Positions 26,506 to 35,497 are shown, counted from the first letter of the stretch. The stretch is DNA of 64,000 nt from Chloracidobacterium sp. (GCA_015075585.1 JABTUB010000002.1:124001-188000); one strand, 5' to 3'. Translations and numbers: made by a program. Notes: generated by a model not told the origin, from the letters alone.

Positions 26506-27108
26506 CTACTTCAACTTTGAAAGGAGCTCGACGAACTCAGCCTGAACGGCCTTTCCGGCATTGTCGTTATACCAACGCTGAAGCTCCTCGATAATATCGA
26601 GCTTTTCAACCCCTTCGGCCTTTCTGCGTGCGAACAGCTCAACGGCCGGTTCCGGCCGCGGCCCCCATGTGAACAGCACTTCGTGATTGTCGCTATCAAG
26701 CGCAATGAGCTTCGGTATCGAGCGCGCACCCGCGGTGAGGAATGCATCCATCAGCTCGGAATTCTCGTCGCGAAGCAGGTATTTCGTCGTTATCTTGCTA
26801 TTTTCGGCGGCGATCTTTTCGACAACAGGAAGGTTCTGAGCACCGTCGCCGCACCAGCCTTCGGTCAATATCAGCCAAACCTGATCTCTTTCGACCGCTG
26901 ATACAGCATCTGATGTAACATTATTCACACTGACCGTTTTATCGATCCTCGACATCCGCTGACGATTGAGTTTAGTGTAATTGACGTGGTCTTCCGACTG
27001 ATCGGCACCCGTCGCCATCCCTTTTGCCAACAATTCATCCATCAATGCCACGTATTCGCCGTAGGTCATTGCTGTCTCAACATACTTCCTTAGATCAACG
27101 TTACTCAT
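26506..27108 (-). CDS. Thioredoxin-fold protein with a single active-site cysteine
   Basis: A 200-residue cytoplasmic protein. The thioredoxin-like core starts near 78 (WLILTEGWCGDGAQNLPVVEK) and has SIPKLIALD as the cis-Pro strand. The second redox Cys is replaced (W-C-G-D-G instead of W-C-x-x-C), so a monothiol or non-redox function is likely. It resembles the thioredoxin_9-type proteins. An N-terminal helical region of about 75 residues is present. It is 16 nt after rrf2, in the same operon. Confidence 0.75.
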   Translation of the reverse strand: MSNVDLRKYVETAMTYGEYVALMDELLAKGMATGADQSEDHVNYTKLNRQRMSRIDKTVSVNNVTSDAVSAVERDQVWLILTEGWCGDGAQNLPVVEKIAAENSKITTKYLLRDENSELMDAFLTAGARSIPKLIALDSDNHEVLFTWGPRPEPAVELFARRKAEGVEKLDIIEELQRWYNDNAGKAVQAEFVELLSKLK

Positions 27109-27124
27109 AAAACTGTTTGGCGGC

Positions 27125-27550
27125 TCATGCTTCGGCGCTTTCGACCTGTTCCATCACGTTAGCGAGCGTATAGCTGCTTAGGTGTCGGCAGATCACCTTA
27201 TCCGTCTCTTTCTGGAGGTTGCAGAGCACAGCCTCGATCTTCTTTCCCACCGGACAATCCTGATTCGGCTCCTTTGCGTGGAGGGCAAATATTTCGCTGT
27301 CAACAACAGCCTTGTATATCTCAACAAGCGTTATTTCGTGCGGAGCACGCGCAAGCCTCGTACCGCCGCCTGCCCCCGTTTGCGACGTTACAAACCCTGC
27401 GTGCGAAAGCTGCCCCAAAAGGCGGCGGATAACGACGGCATTCGTATTGACACTGCCGGCGATGCATTCAGATTTGACGTTGCCGTCAGGCGAGTGCGCA
27501 AGCATCGCCAGTACATGCACCGCCATCGAAAATTGACAGTTCGCCGCCAT
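27125..27550 (-). CDS. Rrf2-family transcriptional regulator
   Basis: A 141-residue winged-helix regulator. The DNA-binding part is at about 5-65 (VHVLAMLAHSPDG, LLGQLSHAGFVTSQTGAGGGTRLAR, the last with the usual G-G-x-x-L-A wing). Three cysteines follow with unusual regular spacing, C-x10-C-x10-C (DCPVG, VLCNL, VICRH), unlike the tighter Cys set of IscR/NsrR. The start at 27550 is chosen because the promoter -10 lies at 27561-27566. The message would be almost leaderless. It heads the operon rrf2 / thioredoxin-like / reductase / trxA and probably represses it. Confidence 0.88.
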   Translation of the reverse strand: MAANCQFSMAVHVLAMLAHSPDGNVKSECIAGSVNTNAVVIRRLLGQLSHAGFVTSQTGAGGGTRLARAPHEITLVEIYKAVVDSEIFALHAKEPNQDCPVGKKIEAVLCNLQKETDKVICRHLSSYTLANVMEQVESAEA

Positions 27551-27553
27551 ATC

Positions 27554-27572
27554 TGTAACAAGTGTAGTTACA
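27554..27572. promoter_or_regulatory. Perfect inverted repeat overlapping the rrf2 promoter (putative Rrf2 operator)
   Basis: TGTAAC (27554-27559), a 7-nt spacer and GTTACA (27567-27572). The spacer contains the minus-strand -10 box, so a dimer bound here would occlude RNA polymerase. Position and symmetry fit autoregulation by the adjacent Rrf2 protein. Confidence 0.6.
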
Positions 27573-27589
27573 AAACCCCGCTCTGTCAA
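27561..27589 (-). promoter_or_regulatory. Promoter of the rrf2 redox operon
   Basis: On the minus strand: a perfect TTGACA -35 (27589-27584), a 17-nt spacer and TACACT -10 (27566-27561). Predicted start near 27554, only about four bases before the rrf2 ATG at 27550. Confidence 0.65.
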
Positions 27590-27680
27590 GCCTGTCGCAC
27601 GGCAGATGTAATTTCAGCGTTAGATGCACGAAGGCCGCCGGTGCGGCGGCCTCTGCTCAACTGTATGACTGCAGGATGGG

Positions 27681-29456
27681 TTATTTTGTCGGAAGCTTTA
27701 TTTCGCGGCCTGCAAAAAGGACGGAATTCGGCAGGAGGCCGTTGAACTTGGCAACCTCGACAGGGTCGAGCTTATACCGGTTGGCAAGCTTTGTTACCGT
27801 ATCGCCCGCAAGAGCCTTGACCGTTCGCACGTTCGAGGGCGTTCGTACCGCGGGCTGCGACGTCGGCCGCGTATATGCGATAGTAGCTACATTATTGCCC
27901 TTCACCGGTACAAAGACCTTGCCGCTGGGCTTTGCCATTCCGGGATTTGCCGCCACGAGGTCCTCGACACTAACACCCGTTCGATTCGAGATGGTCTGCC
28001 ACGTCTCACCCGATGAAGCCTTTGCGACGTTCGTATTATTGATCCTGGATGCGGGGAGCCGTCTGAACAGCGCCACCACTTCGTCGGCCTTGCCGACCGG
28101 TACGTTAAGCACATACGGCTCCGGCGGCGTTACGTTCGAGCGTAAATGCGGGTTGAGATAGCGCAAATACTGAACATTCGTATCGGAGGCCTGCGCGATG
28201 AGGCTGAGATTCGTTGATGCAGGAACTCGAATCCGATCATAAACAAGCGGAGCCGCCGGCCTGATATGGCCGAATCCGTACTGATTCGGGTTGTTCGCGA
28301 TCAGGATCGTTGCAAGGATGTTCGGCACGTAATTGCGCGTTTCCTGCGGCAGGTACGGATACGCGATCCAGAAGTTCGAGACGCCCGCACGACGTATGGC
28401 GCGGTCAACGTTGCCTTCACCCGAATTGTACGCGGCCATCGCGAGTTCCCAATTGCCGCCGTAGCGATTCGCAAGGAACTTGAGGTAGCGTGCCGACGCG
28501 CGTGTTGCTTCGTCAAAGCTGTTGCGTTCATCGACATATGCGGTGCGCTTCAAACCAAAGCGGCTTCCGGTTCCCGGAATGAACTGCCAAAGGCCCGACG
28601 CCGCTGCCCACGACAAGGCCGAAGGCTTCCACGCGGATTCAACCTGGCCAAGCCATGCCACATTCTCGGGCACGCCCTCTTCCTTAAAGATACGCCGCGC
28701 CATCCGCATGAACATACCCGAGCGATAGAGGCCGACCTCCATCGTCGTGCGGCCTCGGCCGCGATAATAGTTGATGAACTGCTGGATCATCGGATGCACC
28801 TGAAAGGTGAACCCGAGCGAACGGTTGGCAACCGCTGTCTGAATATACTGATACTGCTGCTGCGCGACCGGATCGGTAACTTGGAGTTCCTCAGGCGTCA
28901 GCTCAAGCTTTGCAAGCTCGTCAAGAGGCGACGGCTCGAATACCTGATCGTTAAAACCGACCTGCGGACCTGACGTTGCCGGGCCGCTTGGGGTTCCGGC
29001 TGAAGCGACAGAGGATGATCCCGGCGATGCTGCGGCGGCAGCTCTTGCGGTCTTCGCAACGCTGTCCGCAAGAGCCGCATCGATATTCCATGTGCAGGCC
29101 GCAGCGAGCTCGCGCACTTGCGGCGGCTGTTCAGCCAGCGGGAATTCAATGCGATATATCGTCTCGATCAGTTTGCTGTAACAGCCCTGAAGTTTCGTAT
29201 CTTTCTGGATGTTGAGATTTGAATAGAGAAAAGTTTCGACAGATCGATTGAACTTTTCGGCAGCAACCTGCCGGTTGTTGGTGGTATATGCGACCAACCC
29301 TTCGCGAAAGGCCGTACCCGAATTAGAAAGGACAGTGCTAACGACCGCTTCCGCGTCGTTCACCTGTTTGGTGCGGGCATCCTGCCCGATCGCGAATGTC
29401 GCGGCCCCGATCAATACAATTGTCAAAACTACTGACTTCTCAAAAAATTTGATCAT
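27681..29456 (-). CDS. Lytic transglycosylase with LysM domains (MltD-like)
   Basis: A 591-residue exported murein hydrolase. Signal sequence at the N-terminus (VVLTIVLIGAATFAIGQ). A long helical region leads to an SLT domain at about 245-380 with the catalytic Glu in WLGQVESAW and SGLWQFIPGTG. Two LysM peptidoglycan-binding modules follow: SGETWQTISNRTGV near 480 and AGDTVTKLANRYKLDPVEVA near 550. It cleaves glycan strands to 1,6-anhydro-muropeptides during wall remodelling. It is monocistronic, ending before the rrf2 promoter region. Confidence 0.9.
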   Translation of the reverse strand: MIKFFEKSVVLTIVLIGAATFAIGQDARTKQVNDAEAVVSTVLSNSGTAFREGLVAYTTNNRQVAAEKFNRSVETFLYSNLNIQKDTKLQGCYSKLIETIYRIEFPLAEQPPQVRELAAACTWNIDAALADSVAKTARAAAAASPGSSSVASAGTPSGPATSGPQVGFNDQVFEPSPLDELAKLELTPEELQVTDPVAQQQYQYIQTAVANRSLGFTFQVHPMIQQFINYYRGRGRTTMEVGLYRSGMFMRMARRIFKEEGVPENVAWLGQVESAWKPSALSWAAASGLWQFIPGTGSRFGLKRTAYVDERNSFDEATRASARYLKFLANRYGGNWELAMAAYNSGEGNVDRAIRRAGVSNFWIAYPYLPQETRNYVPNILATILIANNPNQYGFGHIRPAAPLVYDRIRVPASTNLSLIAQASDTNVQYLRYLNPHLRSNVTPPEPYVLNVPVGKADEVVALFRRLPASRINNTNVAKASSGETWQTISNRTGVSVEDLVAANPGMAKPSGKVFVPVKGNNVATIAYTRPTSQPAVRTPSNVRTVKALAGDTVTKLANRYKLDPVEVAKFNGLLPNSVLFAGREIKLPTK

Positions 29457-29648
29457 TTATCCAAATATAACGGCAATAAAATTTCGAACCGGCTATGTGA
29501 AAGTTACGCTCTGTGATCAGATTTGTTGCAAAAACACACTCATCCGTCCCGCATAAAAATGTGCCATTCTCGATTTTACGCTCGCAAAAATGGCGTGTCA
29601 ATGCCGCAACTTCCCATAAAATAAGGATATCGCCTTCGCTCGTAGCTT

Positions 29649-32075
29649 TCAGTTCGTGCCGGCGGCGGCGTTTTGACGCTGACGTCGTGCTCCGGCCGGC
29701 CGCAATGCAGCGTCAAAGACCTGCTGCACATTCTCCACAAATATAAACGACAAATCGTCCATAACTTCCTGCGGAAGGTCAGCGAGGTCACGCTCATTCG
29801 CAGCCGGCAGGATGACCGTTTTGAGTTTTGCACGCCGCGCTGCGAGCAGCTTTTCTTTGATGCCGCCGACGGGCATGATGTGGCCGCGAAGAGTGATCTC
29901 GCCGGTCATTGCGACATCCTTTCGAACGCGCTGCTGAGTCAGGACAGAGACAAGTGCGGTCGCCATACCGACGCCCGCCGATGGGCCGTCCTTTGGTATC
30001 GCTCCCTCGGGCAGGTGAATGTGAATGTCGAACTTCTCGAATTGCGTTTCGTCAATACCGAGGTCTTTGGCTCTCGACTTTGCATACGAGAATGCGGCAT
30101 GAGCCGATTCCTGCATCACTTCGCCGAGCTGGCCCGTAAGCTGCAAGTTGCCTTTGCCTTTCGTCTGAAGCGCCTCAATGAACAGGATCTCGCCGCCGAC
30201 CGCGGTCCATGCAAGGCCCGTAACGATACCGACTTGATCCTTTTCTAACGCTTCTTCATTAAAGACGCGCGGCACACGCAAATACGTGCTTAGTTCATCG
30301 GCGACCACACGGACAGCCTCGAACTTTACGCCGTTCTCGGCCTTTCGGCGGGCGACCTTACGGCAAACCTTGCCGATCTCACGCTCGAGCTGCCGCAAGC
30401 CGGCTTCGCGGGTGTATTCGCTTATCATCTTTGCGATCGCCTTTCGCTCAAAGCGGATGTCCTTCTTTGCGAGGCCGTTCTCGACGATCTGTTTGGGAAT
30501 AATGTGCCGCCGAGCGATCTCGACCTTTTCCTCTTCCGTGTATCCCGCAAGCGAGATGACCTCCATACGGTCGCGAAGGGCAGGCTGGATCGAATCAAGC
30601 ACATTCGCCGTCGTCATGAACATCACATTCGAGAGGTCGAACGTGATGCCGAGATAGTTGTCGCGAAAGGCGAAATTCTGCTCCGGATCGAGCACTTCGA
30701 GCAGGGCCGAGCTCGGGTCGCCGCGAAAATCGGCTCCGACCTTGTCGATCTCGTCGAGCATTATCAGCGGATTATTCGTTCCGGCCTGCTGAATTGCCTG
30801 CAGGATGCGGCCCGGCATCGCACCGACATAGGTACGGCGATGCCCTCTTATCTCCGCTTCGTCATGAAGCCCGCCGAGCGACAGCCGGACGAATTTTCGG
30901 TCAATTGCCCTTGCCACCGAGCGCCCGAGGCTTGTTTTGCCGACGCCCGGCGGGCCAACCAGACAAAGGATCGAGCCTTTTGGTTTGGCACGAAGCTTTC
31001 GGATGGCAAGCGCCTCGACCATTCGCTCCTTGACACGCTCGAGGCCGTAGTGATCTTCATCGAGTATCCGCTCAGCCTTCTGAAGATCAAGATTATCTTC
31101 CGATGAGACCGACCACGGAAGATCGACCATTACATCGAGCCAATTCCGCAAGGTTGCCGTTTCGGCGGTGTCAGGATGCATCCGCTCGAGTTTCTTAAGC
31201 TGTCGCAAAGCCTCTTCTTCGGCAGCCTCCGGCATTTTTGCCTTCAAGATCTTGTCTCGGTACTGCTCGATCTCCTCGAACAGTTCGTTGCCTTCTCCGA
31301 GTTCGGCCTGGATGGCCTTTAGCTGCTGCCGCAGGAAGTATTCACGCTGCGAGCGGTCAATGTCGGCCCGTGCCTGCGAATTGATCTCCTGCTGAACGGT
31401 CAGAACGTCTATCTCCTTCGACAAAAGCTCATTCACACGCCGCAGCCGCGGAATCGGATCGTGTATATCGAGGACGCTCTGCCCATCCTCGACCCTCAGT
31501 TCGAGATTTGACGCCGAAAGGTCGGCGAGGCGGCCGGGATCGTCCAGATTCGCTATGATCGCAAGCACTTCGGGTGAAATGTTCTTGCCCAAGCTTGCCG
31601 CCCGCTCCATCGATGCCCGCACATTGCGCACAAGAGCTTCGACCTCGAGCGAACCTTCAGAGACGAACGGCTCCGAGACCGGATCGACCTTGGCCTTTAC
31701 GTGATCGCCGCGTGATGAGACAGACGTTACCTCACATCGCGAAAGCCCTTGAATGAGGATCCGCACACGGCCGTCGGGCAGCTTTAGCATCCGCATTATG
31801 ATCGCAACGGTCCCGACTGTGTAAAGATCCTTCTGTCCCGGCTCCTCTTTGTTCACATCACGCTGCGAGACGAGGAGGATCATACGGTTGTCTTTCAACG
31901 CCTCCTCGACAGCGCGTATCGAACGGTCGCGTGAGACGAAAAGCGGCACGATCATGAACGGATAGATGACGATATCGCGGAGCGGCAGCACCGGCAGCTC
32001 AGCCGGGATCTGCATCATCGGCTCGACTATCTCACCGTCAGGCATCGCCATAGAAAAATCTTCGATGTCCACCAT
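29649..32075 (-). CDS. lon: ATP-dependent protease Lon
   Basis: An 808-residue cytoplasmic AAA+ serine protease. N-terminal substrate-binding LAN domain (LPVLPLRDIVIYPFMIVPLFV), coiled-coil, Walker A GPPGVGKTSLGRS near 370, Walker B LIMLDEIDKVG, and the C-terminal protease domain with Ser in PKDGPSAGVGMATAL and Lys in GGIKEKLLAARRA. Full length, all key residues present. No clear Shine-Dalgarno. Degrades misfolded and regulatory proteins. Confidence 0.97.
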   Translation of the reverse strand: MVDIEDFSMAMPDGEIVEPMMQIPAELPVLPLRDIVIYPFMIVPLFVSRDRSIRAVEEALKDNRMILLVSQRDVNKEEPGQKDLYTVGTVAIIMRMLKLPDGRVRILIQGLSRCEVTSVSSRGDHVKAKVDPVSEPFVSEGSLEVEALVRNVRASMERAASLGKNISPEVLAIIANLDDPGRLADLSASNLELRVEDGQSVLDIHDPIPRLRRVNELLSKEIDVLTVQQEINSQARADIDRSQREYFLRQQLKAIQAELGEGNELFEEIEQYRDKILKAKMPEAAEEEALRQLKKLERMHPDTAETATLRNWLDVMVDLPWSVSSEDNLDLQKAERILDEDHYGLERVKERMVEALAIRKLRAKPKGSILCLVGPPGVGKTSLGRSVARAIDRKFVRLSLGGLHDEAEIRGHRRTYVGAMPGRILQAIQQAGTNNPLIMLDEIDKVGADFRGDPSSALLEVLDPEQNFAFRDNYLGITFDLSNVMFMTTANVLDSIQPALRDRMEVISLAGYTEEEKVEIARRHIIPKQIVENGLAKKDIRFERKAIAKMISEYTREAGLRQLEREIGKVCRKVARRKAENGVKFEAVRVVADELSTYLRVPRVFNEEALEKDQVGIVTGLAWTAVGGEILFIEALQTKGKGNLQLTGQLGEVMQESAHAAFSYAKSRAKDLGIDETQFEKFDIHIHLPEGAIPKDGPSAGVGMATALVSVLTQQRVRKDVAMTGEITLRGHIMPVGGIKEKLLAARRAKLKTVILPAANERDLADLPQEVMDDLSFIFVENVQQVFDAALRPAGARRQRQNAAAGTN

Positions 32076-32208
32076 AAACTGTTATCTTAGGCAAATGCCG
32101 CACGAACGGCAAAATGGAACGCTTCAGTTAGATGCAAATACCAGGCTTTGGGCGTCCTGCGGTTTGGCACAATGACGGGAATCGTCTCTCGATCGGCGTC
32201 CTCGGAAC

Positions 32209-32700
32209 TTACTTCTTGCGTTTTGTTTTTCCTTTCGGCGCTTTGTCGCGAGCACGGATCAAGGTTTTCAGCTCGTCCATGAACTCCGAAACATCGGCGA
32301 ACTCAAGATAGACGGACGCAAAACGAACGTAGGCGACCTTGTCGAGGGTTTTGAGCCGCCGCATTATTATTTTGCCGACCTCGCTGACCGGAAGCTCGCG
32401 GTCGGCAGAATCTTGGACGCACTTTTCTACCTCGTCCGCGATCTTTTCGAGCTGAGTGGTTGAGATCGGGCGTTTTTCAGAAGCCCGCAGCAAGCCGCTA
32501 AGGACCTTGTTCCGGTCGAAATGCTCGCGCTCGCCGTTCTTTTTAATGACCATGAACGGTATCTCATCGATACGCTCATATGATGTGAAGCGGCGGCCGC
32601 AATTCAGGCATTCGCGGCGGCGGCGGATCGAGTCGCCGTCCCTTGCCTCGCGTGAATCGACGACCTTATCTTCAATGTGATCGCAAAAAGGGCAACGCAT
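32209..32700 (-). CDS. nrdR: Transcriptional repressor NrdR
   Basis: A 163-residue zinc-ribbon/ATP-cone repressor of ribonucleotide reductase genes. MRCPFCDH and CLNCGRRF form the Zn ribbon; the ATP-cone follows (IKKNGEREHFDRNKVLSGL). ATG at 32700 is preferred over an in-frame TTG nine bases earlier. A Lys-rich tail ends the protein. It immediately follows the flippase-like gene on the same strand. No nrd gene is in the window. Confidence 0.95.
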   Translation of the reverse strand: MRCPFCDHIEDKVVDSREARDGDSIRRRRECLNCGRRFTSYERIDEIPFMVIKKNGEREHFDRNKVLSGLLRASEKRPISTTQLEKIADEVEKCVQDSADRELPVSEVGKIIMRRLKTLDKVAYVRFASVYLEFADVSEFMDELKTLIRARDKAPKGKTKRKK

Positions 32701-32705
32701 AACAT

Positions 32706-33773
32706 TCAAACGGCAAGGCTTGGCGAATCCGACTCGATCTCCTCGACCGCATGCTCGCCGGACAAAAGGCTGCGGAACTTCTCAACGCTTATATCGCCGT
32801 GGAACAAGTAATATAAACCGAAAACGAGTGCGGGAGCAAAGTAAACCAGATGCATGATGATCGAGACGGCCGCTGCTTTTTCGCGGTCGGTTCCGAGCAG
32901 GAGCAGGCTTCCGGCCGTAGCAGCATGAAACGCTCCCGCGGCGCCGCCGGGCGTCGGCACAAGCGAACCCATCGACGCAACGCCCATCACAAAGATCGAA
33001 TCGACAAAAGAATACGGAAGGCCGAACGCAAGCATCACGAGATATGTCGGCACTGATATCGCGAACCAAAGGGCGAGCGTCCAGAATGATGCCCAGAAGA
33101 GTTCACGCCAGCTTCTGAGCACTTTGATCGAGCTTGCAAGCTGCTTCATCAAACTGATCATCACGCGGCTGAGCCTGTCCGGTATCGGCAGCCTTTCGCA
33201 TATCCGCGAGAACCACGCGATCAATTGCTGCGATCTCCACGAGTAGATCAAAAGGAAAATGATGAAACAAACCACACCGAGCAGCAGCAGGTTGCCGACG
33301 GTTCGGATCGATGCGTACTCCGTCTCGTGACCCTCGCGCATATTGAACCAGATAAGGCTGATCGAAAAGAATGATATGAGCGATGCGAGGTCGAACACAC
33401 GCTCCATGCCGATCGTTACCAAGGCGGCACTTGGGCGAACACGCTTATCGAGCATCGGCAGCCACATCGGGCGTAAGATCTCGCCCGCTCGGCCGATGAG
33501 GAAGATCGCGGCAAAACCGACCGTGGTCGTTGCGAAAAGGTCTCTGATATCCGATGCAGTGATAGGCCGGAGGAGCACCTGCCATCGCACGGCACGCAAA
33601 AAATAGCCGAGCGAAATGATCGCCGCGGCAGCAAACAACTGAAACGGATCGGCGGCTCGAAGGCTCTGTCGAACCTCATCCCAATCAAGATTACGGCCGA
33701 AATACCACAGCAATACTGCTGTGACGGCCAAAAGAATTATGAACTTTAGATACTTTCGCAATCGACTTCGCAA
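32706..33773 (-). CDS. Flippase-like integral membrane protein (UPF0104/LPG-synthase TM type)
   Basis: A 355-residue protein with about eight membrane helices, the first at ~9-25. Family motifs are YFLRAVRWQVLLRPI and GRAGEILRPMWLP near 85-105, and GGAAGAFHAATAGSL near 280. This family includes lysyl-phosphatidylglycerol synthase membrane domains and putative lipid or polyprenol flippases; no C-terminal synthase domain is attached here. The start is probably TTG at 33773. Its substrate is unknown. Confidence 0.8.
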   Translation of the reverse strand: MRSRLRKYLKFIILLAVTAVLLWYFGRNLDWDEVRQSLRAADPFQLFAAAAIISLGYFLRAVRWQVLLRPITASDIRDLFATTTVGFAAIFLIGRAGEILRPMWLPMLDKRVRPSAALVTIGMERVFDLASLISFFSISLIWFNMREGHETEYASIRTVGNLLLLGVVCFIIFLLIYSWRSQQLIAWFSRICERLPIPDRLSRVMISLMKQLASSIKVLRSWRELFWASFWTLALWFAISVPTYLVMLAFGLPYSFVDSIFVMGVASMGSLVPTPGGAAGAFHAATAGSLLLLGTDREKAAAVSIIMHLVYFAPALVFGLYYLFHGDISVEKFRSLLSGEHAVEEIESDSPSLAV

Positions 33774-33968
33774 ATGCCGCAGTCAGCAACCGGCGGCGGA
33801 AAACAAAGAGGATACCGCATTCAGGACAGATTGTCAGTTGCTCGGCGGTATTAAGCGGATTCGTTTCGTAAGGTCAAAAACTACTGATAAATCGACGATT
33901 TACGGGAACTTTAATGCTGCGCGGCTCGTAACTCGAAGTTGACAAGGCGGCGTTTTGGCCTATGTTGT

Positions 33969-33977
33969 TGGTATAAT
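33969..33977 (+). promoter_or_regulatory. Extended -10 promoter of the ECF sigma gene
   Basis: TG at 33969-33970 then TATAAT at 33972-33977, giving a start near 33984 and a 25-nt leader to the TTG at 34009. A TTGACA at 33939-33944 is too far for this -10 but could pair with TATGTT at 33961-33966 (16-nt spacer) as an alternative. Confidence 0.5.
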
Positions 33978-34008
33978 CGATCTACGAAGGCTGTATTGGA
34001 GTAAGGTC

Positions 34009-34602
34009 TTGGAAGCATTGAAGGCTGTGGCAGACATAAACGGCGCTGAACTTGTCAAGCGGGTTCGCTCGGGCGACGGCACCGCTTGGGAGGATATCGT
34101 AACTGCGTATTCGCGGCGGATATTCAACCTGGCGTATCGATTCACCTCGAATGCCGAAGCGGCTGAGGACCTTACACAAGAGGTTTTCATCCGTGTTTAC
34201 CGTTCGCTCGACCAATACGACGCGAAGCAGGGCGACCTTTCGAACTGGCTTATGCGGTTGGCCCGCAATTTGATAATCGACGATTACCGGCATCGGGCCC
34301 GTAATCCGCAAAACTCGATGGCAGATGCCGTCGATGACCATACATATCACCTTCGTGCGGTCGGTAATTCCGCACAGAGGGAAATGGAACGCAAGGAACT
34401 CGCGGGCCAGATACAAAAGGGCATCGACAAACTGCCGGAAGACCTCAGGACGTGCGTGATACTTCGCGATATCGAGGAACTCACCTATCAGGAGATTGTC
34501 GATCTGCTGCAGATACCCGAAGGCACGGTAAAATCACGCATTAATCGCGGCAGGATCGAACTTGCAAAGATTTTGAGACGGATGCGAGTGGTTTCGATCT
34601 GA
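34009..34602 (+). CDS. ECF (sigma-E type) RNA polymerase sigma factor
   Basis: 197 residues from the TTG at 34009, chosen because GGAG at 33998-34001 is correctly spaced and the predicted promoter lies just upstream; the open frame further upstream would overlap the promoter. Sigma region 2 (FNLAYRFTSNAEAAEDLTQE) and region 4 (LPEDLRTCVILRDIEELTYQ, then GTVKSRINRGR) are both complete. It is followed by a 28-codon peptide and a zinc anti-sigma factor, so its activity is probably controlled by membrane sequestration. Confidence 0.93.
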   Translation: MEALKAVADINGAELVKRVRSGDGTAWEDIVTAYSRRIFNLAYRFTSNAEAAEDLTQEVFIRVYRSLDQYDAKQGDLSNWLMRLARNLIIDDYRHRARNPQNSMADAVDDHTYHLRAVGNSAQREMERKELAGQIQKGIDKLPEDLRTCVILRDIEELTYQEIVDLLQIPEGTVKSRINRGRIELAKILRRMRVVSI

Positions 34603-34625
34603 AAGAGAGAGGCCGACAGAGAAAG

Positions 34626-34712
34626 ATGATAGCGGCAATAGCCATACAAGTTGTGCTTTTAATGATGGGATCAGCGATCGCGTATATCGCTCAGTGGATA
34701 AGAGTGTGGTAA
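34626..34712 (+). CDS. 28-residue membrane micro-peptide between sigma and anti-sigma genes
   Basis: A 28-codon frame begins with the ATG at 34626, has a GAGAGG/AGAGAAAG purine run upstream and encodes one hydrophobic helix (IAAIAIQVVLLMMGSAIAYI) ending in WIRVW, a plausible membrane anchor with a cytoplasmic or interfacial end. Its TAA overlaps the ATG of the anti-sigma gene (TAATG at 34710-34714), a classical translational-coupling arrangement. It may be only a coupling leader, or a modulator of the sigma/anti-sigma pair. No homologue is known to me. Confidence 0.5.
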   Translation: MIAAIAIQVVLLMMGSAIAYIAQWIRVW

Positions 34713-35497
34713 TGATCAACGAGCAGGAACAAACAATAGGCTGCGTTCAGTTCGAGGAATTGCTGACCGACTATATCGAAAGGACGCTCGACGGCTCCTT
34801 GCAAAGATCGGCTGCTGCTCATGTGCTTGCCTGTCCTGTTTGTCATTCGCTGCTTAATGATGTCCGCAACTCCCTGGAGGCGTGCCATCAGATCGCAGCG
34901 CCTCGGAAGCCTTTGACGCGGCTTGAAGCCCGTATCCTTTCGGCGACCACACCAAGGACCGCGATGGCCTGCGACGATTTTGAAAGCCATCTCACAGATT
35001 ATCTTGACGGCTTTCTGCCGGCGGGCGTCTTTCACCGTTGGGAGCGACACGCGGCGGTTTGCACATCCTGTGAGGACCTTCCGGGCATGGTCGTCCGTTC
35101 GATCGGTGCTTGTTATACATATAAGACAGAGGAACTTGCCGTACCTGAAGGCCTCCTCGGGCGGATATTTGATGCCACCAGCAGAGCCGCTGGACTGAAG
35201 ATCGAAAAGCGTTCGGCAGCCGCCGTGGTGCGGGATTGGGTACGCTTGGTCAGGTTCCCGGTCGGAATACCGCATCTCGCCCCTGTGGCGATGATGCTGC
35301 TCGTCGCTTTTCTCGTCTTTAGTCAGACGATCTCGGCGGACGGCACACTGACTGACGTTTATCATCAGGGTGTCCAGCTTGCCGAATCTACATATATGCA
35401 AGGCAGCCGCGCGTTCTCAGGCAGCGAGTCGTCCGATGCGATAAGGAAAGACCCTGTGAGCGGCACCACCTTTGTCGATAACGGGGGAGCTCGCTGA
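34712..35497 (+). CDS. Anti-sigma factor with two zf-HC2 (ZAS) motifs
   Basis: 261 residues from the ATG at 34712; the in-frame GTG at 34694 is less likely because of the TAATG overlap. Two zinc anti-sigma motifs of H-x3-C-x2-C type are seen: HVLACPVC near 43-50 and HAAVCTSC near 111-118, each with an upstream Cys (GCVQFEELLTDY; ACDDFESHLTDYL). A single membrane helix lies near 190-210 (VAMMLLVAFLVFSQTIS) and a short outer tail follows. The double motif is less usual than a single one. It presumably binds the upstream sigma factor and releases it under redox or envelope stress. Confidence 0.82.
   Translation: MINEQEQTIGCVQFEELLTDYIERTLDGSLQRSAAAHVLACPVCHSLLNDVRNSLEACHQIAAPRKPLTRLEARILSATTPRTAMACDDFESHLTDYLDGFLPAGVFHRWERHAAVCTSCEDLPGMVVRSIGACYTYKTEELAVPEGLLGRIFDATSRAAGLKIEKRSAAAVVRDWVRLVRFPVGIPHLAPVAMMLLVAFLVFSQTISADGTLTDVYHQGVQLAESTYMQGSRAFSGSESSDAIRKDPVSGTTFVDNGGAR

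Noticed and set aside
27632-27652. AGGCCGCCG-GTG-CGGCGGCCT hairpin as an intrinsic terminator for the lytic transglycosylase gene
   Set aside because: Strong stem but no T-run on either strand; at most a weak or Rho-assisted site.
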